Of a DNA stretch of 64,000 bases, positions 57,769 to 64,000 are shown piece by piece (position 1 is the stretch's first letter; the number at the start of each line of letters is the position of its first letter). The DNA comes from Luteibacter rhizovicinus. Its GTDB lineage: Bacteria > Pseudomonadota > Gammaproteobacteria > Xanthomonadales > Rhodanobacteraceae. Location: positions 62,001-126,000 of the forward strand of contig NZ_SMCS01000009.1 in the NCBI RefSeq assembly GCF_004342265.1, read 5' to 3'. The notes below the pieces were generated by a model, which saw only the letters and a program-made list of their open reading frames with translations, searched no databases and was not told the DNA's origin. A program made the position numbers and the translations under genes.

Positions 57769-58992
57769 ATGCAGAGCACGACCGTTGCGCCATCGGGCCC
57801 TCTCATCGCCCTGATCGCCGGTGAAGATTCCGGCGACCAGCTCGGCGCCGACCTGATCGCCGCCCTGCGCGCGCGCTTCCCCCACGCCCGCTTCGTCGGT
57901 ATCGGCGGAACCCGCATGCTCACGCAGGGTTTCGAATCCTGGTACGACATCCGCGAACTGTCCGTCATGGGCTTCGCCGAAGTACTGCGCCACCTGCCAC
58001 GCCTGCTGAAACTCCGCCGCGATATCACCGCCCGCCTGCTCGCCGCGCGACCCGACGTCGTCGTCGGCATCGATGCGCCGGATTTCAATCTGGGTGTCGA
58101 GCGCAAGCTCAAAGCAGCCGGCCTGCGTACCGTGCACTACGTCAGCCCGTCGGTCTGGGCATGGCGCGAAAAGCGTGCCGAGAAAATCGGCCAATCCGCC
58201 GATCGGGTGCTGTGTCTGTTCCCCATGGAGCCGTCGATTTACCAGCGCCATGGTGTCGACGCGCGCTTTGTCGGTCATCCCCTGGCGGACCGCTTTCCCC
58301 TTGTCGCGGACCGCGCCGCCGCGCGCGATGCGCTGGCGCTGCCACACGATGCACCGGTGCTGGCCGTTCTGCCGGGTAGCCGGCCAAGCGAAATCGAACG
58401 TCTTGGCACCATCTTCCTCGATGCCGCCGCACGCGTCGCCACCGCCATGCCGCAGGTTCGCATCGTCGTTCCGGCAGCCAATCCGGCGGTGCATGCGCGA
58501 CTCGCGTCGCTGCTTTCAACGTTCGCGGTTGCCGGCGCGGCCACGCCGCTGCTGGTCGAAGGGCATTCCCACGAAGCCATGCTGGCCGCCGACGCGGTAC
58601 TCCTCGCTTCGGGTACGGCCACGCTTGAGGCGATGCTCGCCAAACGCCCCATGGTCGTCGGCTATCGGGTGGCTCCGACCAGCTATCGCATCGCCCGCGC
58701 GCTGAAAATGCTGAAAACCGACGTGTACGCGCTGCCCAATATCCTTGCGCGCGCATGCGGACTCGGAAACCGCCTGCTCGTCCCCGAATTCATGCAGAAC
58801 GACTGCACGGCAGACAATCTCGCCCGCGCGACCATCGAATTGCTGGGCGACAGCGAACGTCGCGGCGCCATCGTCGCCGCGTTCGAATACCTGCACCAGG
58901 AACTTCGGGGCGGCCTCGAAGGCCACGCGGCGGACCATGCCGCCGACGCCATCGCCGATCTGCTGCCGCCGTCGCCCGCCGGCCAGGCCTAG
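57769..58992 (+). CDS. lpxB: Lipid A disaccharide synthase
   Basis: 407 residues, somewhat longer than E. coli (382). IALIAGEDSGDQLGADLIAA, PDVVVGIDAPDFNL and VHYVSPSVWAWREKR are the glycosyltransferase-19 motifs. It joins lipid X to UDP-diacyl-glucosamine. Ten bases later comes rnhB. Confidence 0.98.
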   Translation: MQSTTVAPSGPLIALIAGEDSGDQLGADLIAALRARFPHARFVGIGGTRMLTQGFESWYDIRELSVMGFAEVLRHLPRLLKLRRDITARLLAARPDVVVGIDAPDFNLGVERKLKAAGLRTVHYVSPSVWAWREKRAEKIGQSADRVLCLFPMEPSIYQRHGVDARFVGHPLADRFPLVADRAAARDALALPHDAPVLAVLPGSRPSEIERLGTIFLDAAARVATAMPQVRIVVPAANPAVHARLASLLSTFAVAGAATPLLVEGHSHEAMLAADAVLLASGTATLEAMLAKRPMVVGYRVAPTSYRIARALKMLKTDVYALPNILARACGLGNRLLVPEFMQNDCTADNLARATIELLGDSERRGAIVAAFEYLHQELRGGLEGHAADHAADAIADLLPPSPAGQA

Positions 58993-59001
58993 ACCGCCGC
59001 C

Positions 59002-59649
59002 ATGCCACGCAAGCGCAACGTCACCTCGAGCCTGGAATCCGGACTTATCGTCGCGGGCGTGGACGAGGCGGGCCGCGGACCGCTGGCCGGGCCTGTCGTT
59101 GTCGCCGCCGTCATCCTCGATCCCGCGCGGCCGATTCGCGGACTGAACGACTCCAAGCAGCTCAACGAAGCCGTGCGCGAGAAGCTCTATGGCCGCATCG
59201 TCGAACGCGCGCTTGCCTGGACCGTGATATTCGTCGAACGCGACGAGATCGATCGCATCAATATCTTCCAGGCCACCATGATCGGCATGACCCGCTCGCT
59301 CATGGGCCTGTCGCTCACGCCCCACGTCGCCCTGATCGACGGCAATCGCCTGCCGAAGACGCTGCCCTGCCAGGGCCGCGCCGTCATCGGTGGCGATGCA
59401 ACGGAGCCGTCCATCAGCGCGGCTTCGATCATCGCCAAGGTCAGCCGCGACCGGCACATGCACGAGCTGGATGCCCGGTATCCGGGTTATGGCTTCGCGA
59501 AGCACAAGGGCTACGGCGTGCCCGAACACCTGGATGCGCTGGGCCGGCTGGGCCCTTGCGATGCCCACCGCCGGAGCTTCGCTCCGGTGCGAAAGTGGTT
59601 CGAACCTGAAAGTGGCGTGCCGGCAGCGGATTTGTTCGCGCTGGGTTGA
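59002..59649 (+). CDS. rnhB: Ribonuclease HII
   Basis: 215 residues. [20 protein letters not shown] carries the DEAGRG motif (Asp and Glu ligands), and further acid residues are in LIDGNRLPK and [20 protein letters not shown]. It removes RNA and single ribonucleotides from DNA. It ends the super-cluster in this window; dnaE, which follows in many relatives, is absent here. Confidence 0.98.
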   Translation: MPRKRNVTSSLESGLIVAGVDEAGRGPLAGPVVVAAVILDPARPIRGLNDSKQLNEAVREKLYGRIVERALAWTVIFVERDEIDRINIFQATMIGMTRSLMGLSLTPHVALIDGNRLPKTLPCQGRAVIGGDATEPSISAASIIAKVSRDRHMHELDARYPGYGFAKHKGYGVPEHLDALGRLGPCDAHRRSFAPVRKWFEPESGVPAADLFALG

Positions 59650-59744
59650 GTCGGCAAAGACTTTGCGTGAGGCCTCGCGGCAGCTTTCATGATTCCCAAT
59701 GCCCTGACCCTCCCCGCCACGTCCGCCTCACCCTCACCGCAGCC

Positions 59745-59910
59745 CCTCCCTCACCGTCATTCCGGCGCACGCCGGAATCTGCGGCGAATTGCTGAGGTCT
59801 TGCCCGAACGCTAACAGTCAGGTTCTTTCGTATAGGAGCAGCCGTGACCATGTCGCTCGCCGTACGCGGCCGCTGCGGATTCCGGCGTGCGCCGGAATGA
59901 CGGTGAGGGG
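59745..59910. repeat. REP doublet (REPIN-like), copy B
   Basis: ATTCCGGCGCACGCCGGAAT (59759-59778) and ATTCCGGCGTGCGCCGGAAT (59879-59898), in the opposite order to copy A, with the same flanks (CACCGTC and GACGGTGAGGGG). About 100 bases separate the palindromes. It fills most of the 423-base gap between rnhB and the small exported protein; the rest of that gap shows no ORF or clear signal. Confidence 0.85.
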
Positions 59911-60072
59911 AAGGCGGCGATGAAGATGAGTGAGGGCGACGGATTCAAACGCCACGCCCCGGGCGAGCCCGTCCCGACATAGCGTTCCGCCCCTAAAGTC
60001 CTGTCAGCAGCTGCCGATAGCTGGGGTAACGCCCTCCCCCGAGGGTGTCTTCCCTCCCCTCAGGTCAACGAC

Positions 60073-60435
60073 ATGAAAATCGCCATCGCCGCCGCTCTTC
60101 TTCTCGCCGCCCCGTTCAGCGCCCACGCCGCGTGCGCCGCCAAGGACTTCACCGTCGACGGCTTCAACGTGAAGCTCGCCCAGGGTTCGGGCCAGCCGCG
60201 TTTCACCATGAAGGGTCAGCTGACCAACAAGTGTGGCGAAGCCGCCGCCGCGCAGATCCGTATCGACGCCAAGGACTCTACGGGCAAGATCATCCAGAGC
60301 AAGCAGGGCTGGCCGGCCGGCACCTCCAACATCGCCCCGGGCCAGAACGTCGATTTCGACCTCGGCCGTCTCTTCCGTTACCAGCCCGACATGTCGGACT
60401 ACACCGTGACGGTTGTCGACGTCAAAGCCTGGTAA
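60073..60435 (+). CDS. Small exported protein of unknown function
   Basis: 120 residues. A clear Sec signal peptide (cleavage after SAHA, near residue 19) precedes a mature part of about 100 residues with two cysteines (in ACAAK and NKCGE) that may pair. The alternating pattern QPRFTMKGQLTNKCGEAAAA suggests a small beta-sandwich (FxLYD-like). I do not recognise a family. It is preceded by CAGG and is convergent with moeA. Confidence 0.75.
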   Translation: MKIAIAAALLLAAPFSAHAACAAKDFTVDGFNVKLAQGSGQPRFTMKGQLTNKCGEAAAAQIRIDAKDSTGKIIQSKQGWPAGTSNIAPGQNVDFDLGRLFRYQPDMSDYTVTVVDVKAW

Positions 60436-60448
60436 GACCGCTCGTAAA

Positions 60449-61636
60449 TCAAAGCGTCAGCCAGCGCACGCGTTCGCCGGCGCTGAACGACGTTTCGCGC
60501 GACGGCAGCCATACCAGTGCGTGGGCCGACGCCAGATTGCTCAGCATGTGGGAGTCCTGTTTCGGCAGGACTTCCAGTCGCGCGACGCCGTCGGTGTCGT
60601 CCAGCCGCATGCGTACCAGCCGGTCCCGCTCGGGATCGGCATCTACGGCCGCAGCCAGCACGCCGCCACGCCACGCGGGCAACGCCTGGGTCACGCCCTC
60701 CATGTGTCCCAGAATCGCTCTCGCATGGACGGCAAGGCAAACCAGCACGGCAGCCGGATTGCCCGGCATGCCAAGTAGGGCCGTCGCGCCACGCATACCG
60801 AACCACAGCGGTTTGCCGGGCTTCTGCGCCACCTTCCAGAACACCTTCCGCACACCGAGGCTTTCCGCCACGGCCGGCACGAAGTCGCGATCGCCAACCG
60901 ACACGCCACCGCTGGTCACGACGAGGTCGGCGACATCGAGTGCCTGCCGCATCGCGTCGGTAAGCGCCTGCTCGTCATCGGGCACATAAACCACGGATGG
61001 CGCGCCATAGCCCTGCTCGATGAACCACGAACGCAGCAAGGGACCGTTTGCGTCGTAGATCTGACCCGGCCCCAGCGATACACCCGCCCGCAGTACTTCA
61101 TCGCCTGTAACCAGAACCGCGATACGCGGCCGACGCCGTATCAGCACGCTATCGATACCCGCCATGGCCAGCGCGGCGATCAGGCCGGACGTCACCCGCT
61201 GTCCGATCTGCGCTATCGCCGTACCGGCCGCAAGCTCTTCGCCGGCGTATCGGATAGCCGTGCGTTCGGTAACCGCTTCGCGCAAGCGCACGTGAGAACC
61301 ATCGCGATCGACGATTTCCTGCCGCGCCACGGCGTCGGCACCCTCCGGCAACATGCCGCCCGTGAGAATGCGCACCGCCTGTCCCGGCCCCACGGCAACG
61401 CCCGAGGGATCGCCCGCTGCGGACGTGCCGACCAGTTCCCGCGACACCATGCCGTCGACGGAACGTAGGGCGTATCCGTCGACCGAACTCTGGGTGAAAC
61501 GCGGAAGATCGATACGCGCGGCCGGAGCCTCGGCCAGCACGGCTCCCAGGGCCGCTTCGACCGGCACGCGCCCGGTATCCAATCGCACCACCGTGCGACG
61601 GTATTCGTCCAGCGCGCCTTCGATAGGCAGCAGCAC
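60449..61636 (-). CDS. moeA: Molybdopterin molybdenumtransferase MoeA
   Basis: 395 residues from a GTG directly following the moaCB stop (TGAGTG). QSSVDGYALRS, VTSGGVSVGDRDFV and LLGMPGNPAAVLVCL are MoeA motifs. It inserts molybdate into adenylylated molybdopterin. The first of these motifs reads QSSVDGYA where most MoeA have NSxMDGYA. It is the last gene of the operon here. Confidence 0.97.
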   Translation of the reverse strand: MLLPIEGALDEYRRTVVRLDTGRVPVEAALGAVLAEAPAARIDLPRFTQSSVDGYALRSVDGMVSRELVGTSAAGDPSGVAVGPGQAVRILTGGMLPEGADAVARQEIVDRDGSHVRLREAVTERTAIRYAGEELAAGTAIAQIGQRVTSGLIAALAMAGIDSVLIRRRPRIAVLVTGDEVLRAGVSLGPGQIYDANGPLLRSWFIEQGYGAPSVVYVPDDEQALTDAMRQALDVADLVVTSGGVSVGDRDFVPAVAESLGVRKVFWKVAQKPGKPLWFGMRGATALLGMPGNPAAVLVCLAVHARAILGHMEGVTQALPAWRGGVLAAAVDADPERDRLVRMRLDDTDGVARLEVLPKQDSHMLSNLASAHALVWLPSRETSFSAGERVRWLTL

Positions 61637-62575
61637 TCAGTGTGCCTCGCCGTAGCCGCCGGGATGGGTGCCGCCCGAACGGCCGGTTTCGACGAGATGC
61701 ACGATGCCGGGAAGCACGGCGGCAAGCGATTCCTCGGCGCCGGCGCGACTGCCCGGGAACGTCAGAATCAGCGTTTCGCGCGCATAACCGGCGATGCCGC
61801 GCGAAAGCATCGCGTACGGCATGCGTTGCTGACCGAACGCACGTGCCGTCTCCATGATGCCGGGGATATCGACATCGATAAGCGGACGCACGACGTCGAT
61901 GGTGACGTCGCGCGGCCCCAGCCCCGTACCGCCCACGGTGACGACGAGATCGACGCCGCGATCGATCAGCTCGCGCAGATGGTCGTGCAGCTTGTCGGCA
62001 GCGTCGGGCAGAATCGCGTAATCGACCGGCGCGAAACCCGCGTTCTCCAGCGACGCGCGTACCGATGCGCCGGCCGTATCGGACTTCGCTCCGCTGGCCA
62101 CCGTATCGGACAGCACGACCACGGCCGCGCTACGCGGCGAGGCAAGCTGACGGCGAAAATGCGACTTGCCGCCGATCTTGCGTTCCAGGCGGCAGTCTTC
62201 GATATGCAGGTCTTCCGGTTCGGCATACGGCTTGAGCATGTCGTACAACGTGAGCGCCGCCATGCTCGCCGCGACCAGCGCTTCCATCTCGACGCCGGTC
62301 GGGCCGATGGTCTGCACTTCGGCAATCACGCGTACGTGCGTCTGCGCGAGTTCGTAGCTGATATCCGCGCGGTGGATGGGCAGCGGATGGCATAACGGAA
62401 TCAGTTCGTCGGTGCGCTTGGCGGCAAGAATGCCGGCAACGCGCGCGGTCTTCAGCGGATCGCCTTTTTCCGTCTCGCCACTGCGCAGCAGGTCGATACA
62501 TGAAGCAGGTGCGTGAAGCGTGGCGGTGGCGCGCGCCTTGCGCAGCGAATCGGGCTTCTGGCTGACGTCTTTCAT
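61637..62575 (-). CDS. moaCB: Bifunctional cyclic pyranopterin monophosphate synthase/MoaB-Mog-like fusion
   Basis: 312 residues from ATG 62575. Residues 1-145 are MoaC (ELIPLCHPLPIHRADISYEL, GPTGVEMEALVAASMAAL and KIGGKSHF), which completes cPMP formation. Residues 148-312 are a MoaB/MogA domain (VVLSDTVASG, VTVGGTGLGPRDVT), which adenylylates molybdopterin. This fusion is known as MoaCB. The in-frame extension to 62830 has no homology. The start overlaps the moaE stop (ATGA). Confidence 0.96.
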   Translation of the reverse strand: MKDVSQKPDSLRKARATATLHAPASCIDLLRSGETEKGDPLKTARVAGILAAKRTDELIPLCHPLPIHRADISYELAQTHVRVIAEVQTIGPTGVEMEALVAASMAALTLYDMLKPYAEPEDLHIEDCRLERKIGGKSHFRRQLASPRSAAVVVLSDTVASGAKSDTAGASVRASLENAGFAPVDYAILPDAADKLHDHLRELIDRGVDLVVTVGGTGLGPRDVTIDVVRPLIDVDIPGIMETARAFGQQRMPYAMLSRGIAGYARETLILTFPGSRAGAEESLAAVLPGIVHLVETGRSGGTHPGGYGEAH

Positions 62576-63057
62576 GCGTGATCGTGGCTCGTATGCGAAT
62601 GGTCGTGCGCGGCGTGGTCGTCGAAGTCGTCGCGTATGCAGCAGCCTTCCACGAAGGCGCTCGTACCGTCGACGTAAAATTCCTCTTTCCAGATCGGCGC
62701 GCCGTGTTTTACGGCATCGACCGCGTAGCGGCACGCCTCGAACGCTTCGGCACGATGCGGCGCGCGTACCACGCATACGATGGCGACATCGCCGATGCCA
62801 AGCTCGCCGACTCGATGGCGCACGCGGCAATAGGGCACGCCGAAACGCGCGCGCGTCGTCGCCTCGACTTCGCGGATGATCTTCGCGGCAAGCGGTCCGT
62901 GCGCGGTATACGCAAGCCGCGACACCGCGCGACCTTCATGGTGATCGCGAACCGTTCCTACGAACATGGCCAGACCGCCGCATTCGGGATATTCGTCCAG
63001 CGCCAGCAAAGGCTCGACGGCAATGGGTTCGGCGCTGATAACGTCGTCGAATGACAT
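62572..63057 (-). CDS. moaE: Molybdopterin synthase catalytic subunit MoaE
   Basis: 161 residues from ATG 63057. MFVGTVRDHHEGRAVSRLAY and the two active-site lysines in VKHGAPIWKEEF (Lys117, Lys124) are conserved. With MoaD it converts cPMP to molybdopterin. Unusually, it ends in a His/Asp-rich tail (residues 146-161, six His) that is not part of the catalytic fold and might bind metal. Confidence 0.96.
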   Translation of the reverse strand: MSFDDVISAEPIAVEPLLALDEYPECGGLAMFVGTVRDHHEGRAVSRLAYTAHGPLAAKIIREVEATTRARFGVPYCRVRHRVGELGIGDVAIVCVVRAPHRAEAFEACRYAVDAVKHGAPIWKEEFYVDGTSAFVEGCCIRDDFDDHAAHDHSHTSHDHA

Positions 63058-63058
63058 G

Positions 63059-63310
63059 TCAGCCTCCTGCCACGGGCGGTAGCAGCGCGATGCGGCCATC
63101 GGCGGGCAACGCATCGACACGGCGGACGATGGTGTCGCCCGACACGCAGGCGCAGCGTTCCAGCGAGGCCGCCAGTTCCGGGCGCTCGCGCGCCAGCAGG
63201 GTCAGCGCATCGCCCACGCTGAGAACAGCATCGCCAGCTTCGACACGAAGCTCTTCCGTACCGGCGAGCTTGCGCAGGTTGGCGAAGAGTTCGAAAACGA
63301 CATGTTTCAT
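63059..63310 (-). CDS. moaD: Molybdopterin synthase sulfur-carrier subunit MoaD
   Basis: 83 residues with a ubiquitin-like fold: VFELFANLRKLAGTEELRVE at the start and the C-terminal GG (PPVAGG) that is thiocarboxylated. It donates sulfur to MoaE. It begins 33 bases after moaA and ends one base before moaE. Confidence 0.96.
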   Translation of the reverse strand: MKHVVFELFANLRKLAGTEELRVEAGDAVLSVGDALTLLARERPELAASLERCACVSGDTIVRRVDALPADGRIALLPPVAGG

Positions 63311-63343
63311 GGATTCTCCGTAACGAACGGCCGCGCGTCGCGC

Positions 63344-64000
63344 TCAGCCGCCCATCGCGTGCATGGTGAGAGGCCGTTCCACCGGACCCGGGTGCGATGC
63401 GTAACCCGCATCCTTCAGCCAGACCGCGCGGCGCAGCTGGGTGAGCAGCGCCTCGTCGTCCACCCCTTCGCGCATGCGGGTGCCGAGGGGCATGCCGACG
63501 GGCGAGAACAGGCAGGTATAGAGTTCGCCGGTGGCGGTAATGCGCAGGCGATCGCAGGTGGAACAGAAAGGATTGGACACCGTCGAGATGATACCGAGCG
63601 GGTACTCGCCATCGATCAGATAAGGCGTCGCCGGATCGTGTCCGCGCTCCTGCGTCTGAACCCGATGCGTCGCGCCGATGGCGTCGAGGATTTCCTGCTC
63701 GGTGACCACGGCGGTGCGCTGCCAGTGACCGGGTGCGTCGAGCGGCATGTATTCGATGAAACGCAGCGGCAGGCGGCGCGCCATCGCCCATTCCAGCAGC
63801 GGCACGACGTCTTTTTCGTTACTGCCGCGGATGACGACGGCGTTGAGCTTCACATTCGCGCCCGCAGCCGCCAGGGCGTCGATGCCGTCGAGCACCGGCT
63901 CGATCTCCCGGCGCGTCAGCGCGCGGAAGGTATCCGGGTCGACCGCGTCCAGGCTGACGTTGAAGTCGTCGATGCCGGCTTCCACGAGCTGCCGCGCCTT
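63344..64000 (-). CDS. moaA: GTP 3',8-cyclase MoaA (5' part outside window)
   Basis: 218 C-terminal residues of the radical-SAM enzyme that begins molybdenum cofactor synthesis. The C-terminal [4Fe-4S] cluster motif NPFCSTCDRLRITATGELYT then C matches CxxC-x13-C, and the protein ends in the conserved GG (HAMGG) needed for catalysis. The N-terminal radical-SAM motif lies beyond the window. It leads the operon moaA-moaD-moaE-moaCB-moeA. Confidence 0.97.
   Translation of the reverse strand, partial: KARQLVEAGIDDFNVSLDAVDPDTFRALTRREIEPVLDGIDALAAAGANVKLNAVVIRGSNEKDVVPLLEWAMARRLPLRFIEYMPLDAPGHWQRTAVVTEQEILDAIGATHRVQTQERGHDPATPYLIDGEYPLGIISTVSNPFCSTCDRLRITATGELYTCLFSPVGMPLGTRMREGVDDEALLTQLRRAVWLKDAGYASHPGPVERPLTMHAMGG

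Noticed and set aside
62576-62830. N-terminal extension of MoaCB
   Set aside because: The extra 85 residues are Arg-rich antisense-like sequence overlapping moaE; ATG 62575 fits MoaC.

Overview
The window is an almost purely housekeeping stretch of a GC-rich gammaproteobacterial chromosome. Several things point to Xanthomonadales, most likely Rhodanobacteraceae of the Luteibacter/Dyella type: the tRNA-Tyr/Gly/Thr-tuf array, the lolB-ispE-tRNA-Gln-prs-rplY-pth-ychF run, hemA-prfA facing it, map-glnD-dapD facing rpsB-tsf-pyrH-frr-uppS-cdsA-dxr-rseP-bamA-lpxD-fabZ-lpxA-lpxB-rnhB, a MoaC-MoaB fusion, and frequent GTG starts. This placement is inferred from gene content and order; no database was searched. 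There is no prophage, insertion sequence, CRISPR array or rRNA operon.

Layout. 1-1355: truncated EF-Tu gene behind three tRNAs and a consensus promoter, all on the minus strand. 1.5-6.2 kb: a thioesterase, a three-gene partner-switching module (PP2C phosphatase with a periplasmic sensor, anti-sigma-type kinase, STAS antagonist), an ArsR/SRPBCC pair and a second ClpP-like protease. 6.3-13.7 kb (minus): ychF, pth, rplY, prs, tRNA-Gln, a GNAT-IspE fusion, lolB and a TPR lipoprotein. 13.9-17.1 kb (plus): hemA, prfA, ppk2. 17.1-25.6 kb (mostly minus): a REP pair, CtaG-type protein, a GldA/GldF/GldG-like ABC system, an anchored SRPBCC protein and a DesK/NarL-type two-component pair. 25.7-28.8 kb: a GNAT gene translationally coupled to minC, then minD, minE and an HExxH-containing unknown. 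28.8-38.8 kb: Bcr/CflA-type efflux, crcB, cfa, a sugar-porter MFS, a prolyl-aminopeptidase-like hydrolase, an unknown lipoprotein, parC, a Nudix hydrolase and a phosphodiester glycosidase. 38.8-44.7 kb (minus): dapE, an ArsC-like reductase, dapD, glnD, map. 45-59.6 kb (plus): the translation/envelope super-cluster rpsB to rnhB. 59.7-60.4 kb: a second REP pair and a small exported protein. 60.4-64 kb (minus): the molybdenum cofactor operon moaA(partial)-moaD-moaE-moaCB-moeA.

How it works together. The large plus-strand cluster links translation (S2, EF-Ts, ribosome recycling), pyrimidine and isoprenoid supply (PyrH, UppS, Dxr), phospholipid synthesis (CdsA), envelope stress proteolysis (RseP), outer-membrane protein insertion (BamA) and lipid A synthesis (LpxD, FabZ, LpxA, LpxB). 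LolB and IspE, also needed for envelope and isoprenoid synthesis, sit in the other housekeeping run. Nothing here is clearly a new defence or biosynthetic system. The points most worth a second look are the GNAT-IspE fusion, the orphan partner-switching module without a sigma factor, the ClpP paralogue, the HExxH protein beside minE, the SRPBCC/effector-domain membrane protein, a strong terminator between bamA and lpxD where skp often sits, and two families of inverted-repeat (REP-like) elements.
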